Positions 55,030 to 64,000 of a DNA stretch of 64,000 bases are shown here, piece after piece (position 1 is the first letter of the stretch; each line of letters starts with the position of its first letter). The position numbers were made by a program, and so were the translations under genes. This DNA is from Trematomus loennbergii (Eukaryota > Chordata > Actinopteri > Perciformes > Nototheniidae). Under the pieces are notes generated by a model, which saw nothing but the letters and a program-made list of their open reading frames with translations, was not told the DNA's origin and searched no databases. The stretch spans positions 18,086,501-18,150,500 of the forward strand of contig JAAOOA010000026.1 in the NCBI GenBank assembly GCA_012861695.1, written 5' to 3'.

Positions 55030-55115
55030 CAACGCGACATAGCAGCCTGCTACAAACACCACAGAAGAAGAGTGAAGCCTGGAGGACCGGCCGGATAACC
55101 AATGCAGGGCATGGG
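55025..55115 (+). other. tmem267: tmem267 5'UTR exon (inferred) and promoter area
   Basis: A locally G/C-richer stretch ends in a good donor (ATGGG|GTGAGT at 55,116). The next acceptor upstream of the coding start is CTCTCTTCACCAG (exon from 56,626). The transcription start was not determined. An in-frame coding role is unlikely because its only long frame (55,023-55,205) runs through the donor. Confidence 0.4.
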
Positions 55116-55756
55116 GTGAGTAACGATATATGTATCAACCGGCTGACAAAAATGACCGTAAAACCATTTAAACCACCGAAAATACAGTTAAAACAAACGT
55201 TTTAATGGTAAACGAACGATGTCATGTTGTGTAATTCACTAAATAACAGAGCTAATCGTGACAGCTGCTGCCGCCTACACAAAGCAGCATCTCTCTGTTA
55301 GCCGTTAGCTCCCACCTACTGTCATCGTGATGGATGATATTGTAGCTCTGTAACAAACGGTTATACAACATGTCTTTATTTACTAACGTCTTGTTAACGT
55401 CAAACGAATAAGAAGTGAATTGGCTTAATTAACCATGCTGACGTTACACCAGAGAACACCGGTTGCTAACAGCAGGTGATAGAAATAACTAGCTAGCTAA
55501 TTAAACATTCATTCTCTGGGGCATTACATCACGTGTTTCTTTTTTCAAATGCAAGAGACTGCAGCTCGAGATGCACTCAGAGAGACTGCTCGTGGACCTG
55601 TCCTACATTTCTCTGTATTGCAAGAGAGACACAGACCTATTTCCGCGTTCCCTCCGGGTTTAAAGACACGGAATGTCTCTCAGATGAACGCTGTGTTTGA
55701 TGGGGAGGAACCAGAGGAGGGGCAGGCTGTCTCTGGGGTCTGTTCTGGTTATTCAT

Positions 55757-56132
55757 GAGGCATTTACTCAAGTAAAAGTACAAATACTATGGTCATATAG
55801 TACTCCACTACAAGTAAAAGTACAAATGATATGCTGTTAAAGTACTCCACTACAAGTTAAAGTACAAATACTATGGTCTTGTAGTACTCCACTACAAGTA
55901 AAAGTACAAATGATATGATGTTAAAGTACTCCACTACAAGTTAAAGTACAACTACTATGGTCCTGTAGTACTCTACTACAAGTAAAACTACAAATACTAT
56001 GGTCTTATAGTATTCCACTACAAGTAGAAGTACAAATACTCTAGCCTTATAGTACACTATACTTATGTAAAGTACAAATATGTCAATGAGTACAATGCTT
56101 GAATAAATGTACTTAGTTACTTTCAACCACTG
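55757..56132. repeat. 42-bp tandem repeat inside a fish element
   Basis: About seven 42-bp units beginning 'tactccactacaagtaaaag', from about 55,800 to 56,045. Units alternate between endings 'gatatgctgttaaag' and 'actatggtcttgtag', an 84-bp higher-order period. The right end 'gtacttagttactttcaacc', then 'actg' (56,132), is the typical terminus of a teleost repeat. Confidence 0.75.
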
Positions 56133-56625
56133 GCATTGATGTTTATTAAAAATAAAAAGGGACATTCAGACTAGGATTGCTGTTTACAGTGTTACTGTTT
56201 ATTATTAAAAATGTTTGTGTTAACATTCAGTTGTTTATGAATTCTTTATATTGAATAATGAGACACCATGAACAGTGATACAGTTATAAAGATGAACATT
56301 GTGAATGTGATACAACAATGTTAAGCTATTTATTATGGTGGAGGGTTGTTCTGCCCAATTGTCCTTTCTATTGCTCAATCTGTGGTCTAATGATAGGAGC
56401 AGAATATGAGAACATCGTGCCTTTGGGATGTATCTGTACCAAGCACAGTTAGTGTGATGAAGAAGCAGCACACACAAAAACCTTTCACTGGTTTTAGTTA
56501 TAATTCAAGCTCATTAAGGTTAATGTGTTTGTTATTTAACAACAGGAGGCTACACATATGTATATGTGTATACATATGTAAACCCATCTTTTCTTCGCCT
56601 CTTACATTTCCCCTCTCTTCACCAG

Positions 56626-57081
56626 GCTACCTGACTCTTGCTGACCCTCAGTGACGATTGGCCCACTCAGCCATCAGTCAATATGCAAGGATTCTACTCC
56701 AAGCTGGACGCGGTCCCGCTGCTGGGGGCGGGGGGCCTGGGGGGGGAGGGGGCCCCGCTCCCTCTGAGTCTGGCTGTGGAGACGGAGAAGGCTCAGGCCC
56801 TGCTGCAGACCTTTAGCTCCGCCTCCCTGCTGGCGTCGGCGGGCCTCGGCATGTTCTGTGTGGTGGCGGACCACGGCCTCCAGCTGTCCGTCATCCAGAA
56901 CCACCTGTGGCTGCGCGCCGCCCTGGACAACGCCACGCACGGATTGGTGGGGCTGTGGTCGTGGGCCGTGGTGATTGGACTGAGGAAAAAGAGCGACGTG
57001 TACGAGGTGCTGCTGGCCGGCCTGCTGGCCTCCATCATCGACCTGGACCACTTCTATATGGCGGGGTCCCTGTCACTCAAG
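56626..57081 (+). CDS. tmem267: tmem267 first coding exon (CDS from 56,683)
   Basis: Encodes the N-terminal 133 residues of TMEM267 (formerly C5orf28), a small multi-pass membrane protein of unknown function. It reads [57 protein letters not shown], then [20 protein letters not shown]. These match human TMEM267 ([61 protein letters not shown]). Conserved DNATHG and DLDHF occur in or beside hydrophobic segments. ATG 56,683 gives about 29 extra residues, rich in Gly/Pro/Leu, relative to human. No in-frame ATG lies nearer to ETEK, so this start is kept. The donor is CTCAAG|GTAGAC at 57,082, phase 0. Confidence 0.93.
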
Positions 57082-57667
57082 GTAGACCCGCCCCCTGCTG
57101 AGGGCTCTTCTGCATGTTTAAGACTAGAAATGTACCACATTTGGAAAGTGTGCAATATAATTCATAGGAGTTTTGGAGAAAATATCTTATTTAGCAATTC
57201 TTTACAATAAAGTATAGGATGACTTTTTATATTTGTATTACAAACAATGCTCTGAGTTTTTTATTGAAGTTCTTCAACTTAGTATAGTAGGATTTTGTAT
57301 GAAAATACTAATGACATGCTATATAATTACTTTTTTATCATATGTTAAACAAAATACTACATAATAAAGGGCTAGCAGTAAAACAGTGTGTAAAGTCAGT
57401 CAACTTTATTGTCAATCTTTCAGGTTGTGTGTACAGACAGAAAGATCGAAATACCGTTATCCCGAGGAATACAAAATACAAATATATATATATATAACAT
57501 ATATATATATACACAATCAACAGACACATTTATACATATGCACACATTGAAGACATAAATAAAATCACAACAATCAATAAATACAAAATGAAATTCAAAT
57601 GATGTGTTTCTGCTGAAGTACATCCAGAGATACTTGATCTTAACTCCCTCCCTCCCTCTTCCTCCAG
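57082..57667 (+). other. tmem267: tmem267 intron with inverted LINE-like 3' tail
   Basis: A 586-bp intron, GTAGAC to CTTCCTCCAG. From about 57,395 to 57,600 it holds a reverse copy of the repeat also seen at 63,100-63,238 ('gtcaactttattgtcaatct'). Confidence 0.85.
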
Positions 57668-58001
57668 GCGGCCGTCTCCCTCCCCCACCGCCCCCCCCTC
57701 CACTGCTCCTCCATCATCCCCGTCCTCTGTCTCTCGCTGCGCTTCCTCATGTGGATCGGACGCCTCAAAGACGCCTGGTGCTCCCTGCCGTGGATGCTGT
57801 TCATCTCCATGGCGACGCACCACGTCCGGGACGCCGTGCGCCACGGCCTGTGGGTGTGTCCGTTTGGAAACACGGCCCCCCCCCTACTGGCTGTACGTCA
57901 GCACCACGGCAACGCTGCCCCACCTGTGTTCTGTGCTCATGTACCTAACAGGGACCAGGGACGTGATCTCCACCAAACACGGGGTGGCCATCGATGTGTA
58001 G
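57668..58001 (+). CDS. tmem267: tmem267 second coding exon, apparent frameshift in C9 run
   Basis: Reads [55 protein letters not shown], then [38 protein letters not shown] and TAG (57,999-58,001). This matches human TMEM267 to the end ([52 protein letters not shown]). Between FGNTA and YWLYV lies a run of nine C (57,876-57,884) that throws the frame: eight C or eleven C restores it, and eleven also restores the human spacing. As written, the frame runs on to an unrelated tail ending about 58,033. Because sequence on both sides is fully conserved, a homopolymer error in the assembly is the likeliest cause. A real null allele is possible. Confidence 0.9.
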
Positions 58002-59945
58002 ACGTCCTCCCTGATTGGTTGGTGATCTGCTAGGGATACAAGATGTTCTCTGAGACGACTTTTAGATATTGGAAATTACTGGAGAAAACATTTGAAGGAT
58101 GAACTTGTTTTTTCAGCTTATTGGAGAGAAATGTTGGCGAAGAATCACATTTTATTTCACCGAATGAGAAAACTGTCACTAGAACAACAAAATATGGGTT
58201 TTCTTTGGAGTCGTGTATAATAATTGGCTTTTTTGAAAAAGAGTGTATGTGCCCAGTATGGATTTAGCTCTTTATGGTATGAAACGATCAGGATCCTGAT
58301 ACCTGTCTCCTGTGCTAAATGCTAACGGAGTGACCCTTTAAACCTTCGTCATATCGTTCTGCAGAGGCGTTCCCGCTCTCTGGTCATCTTCAGGACCTGA
58401 ACCCTAACCACTATCACGTCCTGTCCTAAGAAGGAACACTCAAGGAAAAGTCAACCAAAGTTCAGCCCCCCCCCCCCCCCCCCTCTCTGACACCTGTTAT
58501 CAGTGTCACTCTCACCCTGAGTATGTTCTTCCACTGTGCTTTTAAAACTGTTAATCTGCCATAGTAGTGAAGTTTAGTGTATGGTACGTTCATTGTAGAG
58601 TTTTAAAGGAACAGACACACCTTTCTTCTCATGGCTCTGCCTCTACTGCTTGGATAATGTTCACTCAAAGATAAGTTTTCCTAGAAGAGCCCAGAAGTTT
58701 CCGTGCTAACCGTGTCGGCCGTGGATCAGGATGTTGTTATGACTCTGTTTGTTTCCAACATGTGCGGCCTCTAGTCTTTTGACTTTAGGGTAGTTGGATT
58801 TAACTGAGGGAAAAAGCTCCTTTCTGTAGGTTTCATTCTTACCGTTTCAAACATCCACCTTGTGTTTGCTTTTTGACAGATTTGGCTCCACTGTGGCAGC
58901 GAAAGCTAAGAATGAAATGACTCTTTTGTATTTTAAATGTCATGGCTATGTGACCTCTCTATTTGACATCAATCATAAAAAGGCTGAGGGACCCGGAGAT
59001 ATGCTGGATTCATATTTTTGAAGTTTTAAACATTCAAGTGAATCGTTTGTTCAACGGTGAGTCCAACGCTAGTAATATCTTTATATTACTTGTTGATGTA
59101 GGTGCATTAACCTGCTGTATAGGGTTCTATTGCAGTTGTTGTGATGCTACTGTGATGAAATGATTGATGCTGAAATGTAGTGGTGAAGCCATGAGTAGTA
59201 GAAGGACATTTATTTCAAATATGTATCATGTACAATCATTTACTAAGACAAAACCATTTAGAGGTAGGAAGTCATTACACTGCTTTAGTTTCATTCCTTA
59301 ACAGTATAGTTTACTGTATTATACATGATGCATTATATGTGGTAACAGAGTGGATTTAGTGACTTTTAGGAACTTATTCAAGTTATTTGTCATTTTCAGT
59401 GTAAAAGGGATAGTGGACTCCTCAAGACATAAGTCTGCTTCTATCTTTTTGAATTTGGACCGAGTTGAAGTTAAGTTTAATCACTTTTATCTCATATCGG
59501 CTACAAAATGTTAGCTTCTTTTTGTTTGTGTGGAGTGGCTGGTGACTGTAAGGTCGTAGTGATGCTTGTTGTCCACTAGGGGGCTGCAGTGAGCTTCAAA
59601 ATGTGTCCTTTGGAATAAATCTGGTCTTAAAGTTTGAATAATTGCACAGAAAATTCCAAAATGCACTGAACTTCAGAAAGTTACTTTGTGGCTGCCATCC
59701 CGTTTTTGTTGCCAGTGTCATTTTAAAGTAAAATAATTTATTGTTGCTGCTTATGTTCAAATGATAAACTTTATTTATGCAATATTAAGTTGAATTTTGC
59801 ACAATTTCATTTATTTTTATTTTAAATTATTTTTTATATATGTTGAACATGTTTTTATGACAAATGTCATTAGTATTAAAGTATAGATGGTTTTAATGTA
59901 GTGTCCTTTCTTTCTCAATAAAGTATATCCTGTGTATATATCCTG
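58002..59945 (+). other. tmem267: tmem267 3'UTR
   Basis: No further coding sequence. A C18 run lies at 58,466-58,483. The poly-A signal AATAAA at 59,917-59,922 precedes TG-rich sequence, so the transcript probably ends near 59,940. The length (about 1.9 kb) is inferred from this signal. Confidence 0.55.
59573..59587 (+). promoter_or_regulatory. CTCF-like motif
   Basis: CCACTAGGGGGCTGC is a close match to the CTCF core consensus CCASYAGRKGGCRS on the + strand. It lies within the inferred tmem267 3'UTR. Confidence 0.5.
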
Positions 59946-60221
59946 TGTTTGTGAATTAATATATGCTTGCTAAACTATATGACTTTTTAAACATTTGTAA
60001 TGATGATTTCGTGGCATACCAAATATCTTAATCTAGATGTCACAGCAGGGGTTGTTAAGGTTTATAAGGGAGCGCTATTGAGCAACCTTTCCATACCGAA
60101 ACAAAATAAACATATCAGATAACTAAGTTTTACTGTGTGTGACTGCGTGTGTCAAGTTCTGTATATCTACATGCATCGCTAAGCCCAAAAGAAGTTATTC
60201 CTCTTTAATGGCGAACAATGC

Positions 60222-60235
60222 GTTGCCACGGTAAC
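60222..60235 (+). promoter_or_regulatory. Canonical RFX X-box
   Basis: GTTGCCACGGTAAC fits the full 14-mer X-box GTNRCC-(N)2-RGYAAC (six bases, two-base spacer, six bases). It lies about 280 bp after the tmem267 poly-A signal and about 300 bp before a candidate small gene, so it may be that gene's ciliary promoter element. Confidence 0.65.
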
Positions 60236-60535
60236 GCGTTCCAAGAACCTCACAAGTTACGGCGTCTGGCTGGCGAGGTATTGACATTTAGCAGACCAAA
60301 TATGGCGGTGATCTGGTTAACCTGCTCAACAATAACTTCCTACTTATCCAACGTGTGAGGTTCTAAAAAGTTTTGACCATTTACAGCAGTTTATTGTTCC
60401 TGACAAGTGTGCAAAACAAGTTTTTAAGCATGCTAAGGAGGACTCTCAAAAACGCGATTCATTTTGGTGAAAATAATATTATAGTAATCCTGGCAATTTC
60501 TAAAGGTTTTTCTCTCGGGCTCGGGCCCTAAAAAG

Positions 60536-60900
60536 ATGATGTATTCTGTAATGACTACATGCGAGGGCAATGAGTGCGGTTATAAAAGGTACGTACTATG
60601 GGCACTTATCAGGGCTTTAGGAGCATGTAGTGGTGAATGTGTTCTATCTATTGTGCCGAGATGTTTCTGCTAATTGGGAACATCCTCAATTCAGCTGGAA
60701 GGAAGCAGTTGGTCTGAGTCAGGGGTTGCAATTCCACTGCATGAAGATAATAAATATGGCGAATGTTTTCTTTGTCTTCAGGGCTCAAACTGGATACCGA
60801 ACGTGTTTTCCACAACCACACCAGCACAGACAGAATGCATGACAACATGTTTGCCAAATGGGAAGTGGAGCCAGGCAACTCAATTCCAGTTAGATCTTAA
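60536..60900 (+). CDS. Candidate small multi-exon gene, unidentified
   Basis: Pieces that look exonic follow the X-box. The first is ATG at 60,536 (MMYSVMTTCEGNECGYK) to a donor AAAAG|GTACGT (60,589). A middle stretch from about 60,660 reads DVSANWEHPQFSWKEA. The last piece, after acceptor TTTGTCTTCAG (from 60,782), is open in several frames; one reads LDTERVFHNHTSTDRMH, then DNMFAKWEVEPGNSIPVRS, stopping at 60,900. I could not join the pieces into one frame with good donors: the first exon's frame reaches a stop in the middle piece, and the middle piece has only weak donors. I recognise no family. It may be a small ciliary protein, given the X-box, or chance. Low confidence. Confidence 0.25.
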
Positions 60901-62879
60901 AAGAGTCTTTCATAAAGACAACAAAGGTCGGCTTAAACATTTGAGAAACATCAGACTCTGTCACAATCAGACAATGGCAGCTTCCAGACAATAAACAGCC
61001 GGCTTCAGGGGAAAGTGCTCCAGTACCATGGCCTGAGAAAGACAGTTTAATCCTCTCAACCACTAGTTCAGAATAATTGCAGTTTTTCAATTTGTTAAAT
61101 GTTTGTGACATCACATATTTGCAGACGTAAATCGGATGAATACACAAAAGACAACCCAAAGGGCTAACAAATGTGATAAAATAGTTTTATTTCACAGACA
61201 TATACAAGGAAAGGAAGAAATAACAGCTTATGGTGAAATCTGTGGTACACATATAGAAAACACTATGTACATCTGAGAATGGATGCCTGATGATATTTAA
61301 CAACTAAAAGCAACAGGCTCCATCTGCCATCACATACAGTCAGCAGAAAGAGAGAGAAACACCACAAGGGAAACAGAGAAAGACCACAAGGGAAACAGAA
61401 CGGTGGTGTGTCACACACCACATCGAGAACATAGATGAATCTGAACGGGATATACAGGACAGAGTACTGCACACGACTCAAATCAAATCCAATCAAATCG
61501 ATTGTTTATCAAATCTGACGCAGTAAAGTGTCTTTTTGACGGCTCTCCTAACGGGATTAAAGTGTTTGAGTTGATCTCATGTTAACCAGACCTTCAAGAC
61601 CTAGAAAAGCATGTACAAAAATAAATCTATTTCAGATCCAGGTAAGTCTTAGAGATTGGAGGAAATGGTTGGCGACTTAATGTCAAAAGACAAACACTTT
61701 TTTAGCAACATTGTGAGTTTTTTTGTGAACGTGGGTTAGCCAGAGAGGAACATGTAGTTGACGTGACCGCAGAGAAATGAGTGAACATGAAAGTGAAGAC
61801 ATGATGAAGTTCAGTAAACACGTTGTCCATACAGTAATGGTACAGTAACAGCTTCATATACTGGGACAAAGAAACAAATACACAATGATGGGAAGCTTCT
61901 GCAGACATTGTTTATCCTCAGTCACTCCATAACAATAATAATAATAACAACTTCTGTGGAAGTCTCCTCTTTTGGGATTTTACCTGACAATGTTTAACCT
62001 CAAAAACGATATAATATGAAGAACTTACTAAATATGTATTGCCATGTCTTCTGATTAGACACCTTTTAAAAAATATATTTGTATATGATTATTTCCAAAC
62101 TGAATCAAATGTAGTTTTCAGTAAAAGGCTCCAACAGGTCGGTTATTAGGGGTTAATGTGTCCGTTACAAAGACTGAGGTAAACCATGTCTGTGAAACCT
62201 CCCTTGATAATGTGTTTTTCTCTACATATAAACATCATTTATAATAACATACACGAAATGTATTTTTTTAAAGTGTGATATACAATAATATACAAAACAA
62301 AGCTTCAACTGGATCCATGCATAATATGTGGAGCTAGCTTGGGAGAAAATACAGTCGTCAAACGGGAACAAGTTTGACTTGCACCTTTTGTTTCCGTCAG
62401 TTTATCATTCAACCAATCAATGAATCAGCTTTGGATTAAATCAAAAAAACATAACCAAAAGACCAGGAAAGAAAGAAATGAATATTTTCTGTGTACCTTC
62501 CATCTGTTGCAGACAGGTTGCAAACTAAACCAGATTGACTAATGTGGAGCTATTTGGGGCTTTATGTGGTGAGCGCTAACCACCGAGAGATTACTCATTG
62601 ACCGCCAATTGGTGAGACGACACGAGTTCAGAGAGTCGCTCTTGTCAGTTCATCGTGTTGGTGATCCTCTCATGTTCACCAGCACTTAAAACAATGATCT
62701 GATTTAGCTACATAGACTCCTATGAGGGAACTGACCACTTGGTGAAGCCAACAATTCAAATTCACAACTGAAAGACCATAATGCTACTCCATGTTTCCTA
62801 AGTAACTGTTTGATGCAAAGTGCTTAAAACATTTGTCCTGCTAATAAATGAACCAGCCTGTTATCATGGTTTTTCTAAC

Positions 62880-63281
62880 GCTGCATTCACATGACAAACG
62901 AAACAGCTCAGTGTTGCCCTTGCTGTTGTGTTTTCTATGGAGAAAGCAGTTTCCACCCGACTATACGGAAGCGCTACCATCGGCGTATCATATCGCTCAA
63001 AATGATTTCCACTTTAGACCAAGTTACCTGACCTTTCGACGCGCAACAAATCACATCAAGCTAGCAGGAAACAATACAAACGAAACTGAACTGACTGTTT
63101 ACGGCAATTTGTGTATATATATATACATATTTGCACACATATTTGATATACATTTGTTTTATATTCGGGATTGTGGGAAACGGTATTTCGATCTCTCTGT
63201 CTGTACACAGAAAGATTGACAATAAAGTTGACTTTGAAGTCTCTGCACACAGAGAGAAATCACGTATCATGTGAATGCAGC
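62880..63281. mobile_element. MITE-like element with nested LINE-like 3' end
   Basis: The termini GCTGCATTCACATGA (62,880) and its complement (ending 63,281) are inverted repeats, with TAA on the left (62,876-62,878, one base away) and TTA on the right. Inside, about 63,100-63,238, is a + strand copy of the repeat that also occurs reversed at 57,395-57,600, ending 'gacaataaagttgactttga'. Confidence 0.55.
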
Positions 63282-63548
63282 TTAATATGACACAAGAAAG
63301 GACAAGTGGATATTCATTTTCTTTAAATATATTCTATCTAGCTAAGTATCTGTGTATTGTCATAATGCTGGTGGTTTGTGAAGGCCAGTCTCTCTTCTCT
63401 TAACCCCATGTGTGTGTTCTGTTCACACACAGTCAGTAACCATGGACACAAAGAGGTATCAGAAGAACACCTGTTAGACATCAGGCAATAAAACAATCGT
63501 GCAACATGTAGTCACTTGTCATAAATGAAATGAAGTCTGGACAAGCAA

Positions 63549-63624
63549 CCCCCCCCCCCCCCCCCTGGATATTATTCTCCATGTCCCCCTCTCCATGTCC
63601 CCCCCCCCCCCATGTCCCCCCCCC
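63549..63624. repeat. Poly-C / CCATGTCCCC tract
   Basis: Runs of 17, 13 and 9 C separated by 'tccatgtccccctctccatg'-type spacers. These are error-prone to sequence. Confidence 0.85.
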
Positions 63625-63681
63625 AGCTGAGACCATTAATGCCCCGATCTGCTGCTTTGGCATCAGATGCACACACTGGCG

Positions 63682-63749
63682 TTACTCTTCCTTCACAGCA
63701 TTGAGTCGGTCGATGTCATAACGAAAAAAATGAATGAATGTGAGGAGTT
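63682..63749 (-). CDS. Possible terminal coding exon, unidentified
   Basis: On the minus strand a strong acceptor-like stretch (TTTTCCTTTCTCCCATCAACCAG) precedes an open frame reading NSSHSFIFFRYDIDRLNAVK, then EE and TAA. With the poly-A signal at 61,186 this would be the last exon of a gene to the right. There is no family match, and it could be chance. Confidence 0.18.
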
Positions 63750-64000
63750 CTGGTTGATGGGAGAAAGGAAAATTGTCCCAGAAAAAAAATCTCCCCCTTC
63801 CCCAAAAGAAATGTCTATGTTCTCCTTTTTTCGGCAGCTGCACTTCCTGTGGTTACGTGTTGCTTAAAGAGTTCAGAAACATGGCTCCTCTCAAATGGGG
63901 AGGGGTCAGTCACCTGAAGCAGCAATGGAGGTGGGTGAAATCAAATGTCCTGATGCAGTGTCGCTCCTCAAATAGAGTAGGGTCTGTTTTCCCTGTCTGC

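Larger units (their letters stand above)
61165..63681 (-). other. Possible 3'UTR of a minus-strand gene
   Basis: A minus-strand AATAAA (61,186-61,191 on +) could end a transcript coming from the right. No coding sequence is seen in between. The span includes a MITE-like element (62,880-63,281) and short repeats such as the 'ccacaagggaaacagag' duplication near 61,352-61,400. The assignment is speculative. Confidence 0.25.

Noticed and set aside
55549..55758. 69-codon frame after the tmem267 5'UTR exon
   Set aside because: An acceptor-like AG precedes it, but there is no protein match and the frame does not join the tmem267 start. At most it is an alternative untranslated exon.
56674..57051. 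Minus-strand frames opposite tmem267 exon
   Set aside because: Antisense shadows caused by the high G/C content of the coding exon.
60581..60588. TATAAAAG as a TATA box
   Set aside because: It coincides with the end of the candidate first exon and its donor, and no transcript evidence supports a start about 30 bp downstream.

Overview
The window is vertebrate nuclear DNA, almost certainly from a ray-finned (teleost, probably percomorph) fish. It has long introns with GT/AG boundaries, very long (TG)n and (CT)n microsatellites, Tc1, hAT and PIF/Harbinger-type elements typical of fish, and exons that read as vertebrate CNTFR and TMEM267. It is not microbial: there are no operons, CRISPR arrays or phage genes. 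No species is assigned.

Layout. About 1-49,950: the 3' part of cntfr (ciliary neurotrophic factor receptor alpha) on the + strand. Six coding exons are recognisable: 9,752-9,868; 11,546-11,712; 24,959-25,122; 41,181-41,249; 41,354-41,474; 47,029-47,159. Signal-peptide and Ig-domain exons were not found and presumably lie to the left. A 3'UTR probably reaches about 49,950. Inside the 13.2 kb intron between the second and third of these exons sits a nested, intronless, same-strand gene (13,844-18,131). It encodes an EF-hand plus WD40 protein of the WDR49/WDR64/EFCAB8 type, broken by two frameshifts and carrying five in-frame 246-bp repeats near its C terminus. A palindrome about 350 bp upstream carries two inverted RFX X-boxes, the usual promoter signature of ciliary genes. 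About 55,020-59,945: tmem267 (+), with a 5'UTR exon, two coding exons and a long 3'UTR. It carries one apparent frameshift in a C9 run. About 60,200-60,900: a canonical X-box followed by a poorly resolved small multi-exon candidate gene (+). About 61,170-64,000: probably the 3' end of a minus-strand gene entering from the right.

Mobile DNA. A hAT element with a perfect 8-bp target duplication (28,440-31,284) contains a structurally complete Tc1 transposon with an intact DD34E transposase (28,843-30,447). A 230-bp hAT MITE (10,821-11,050, 8-bp duplication), a 571-bp Harbinger-type MITE (6,872-7,442, TAA duplication), a piggyBac-like MITE (50,220-50,632), an LTR-like block near 19 kb and several fish interspersed or tandem repeats fill introns and intergenic DNA.

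Most notable: the nested intronless gene with paired X-boxes and a coding minisatellite. All three frameshifts in the window (two in this gene, one in tmem267) can be repaired by a change of homopolymer length, so assembly indels are a serious alternative to pseudogenisation.
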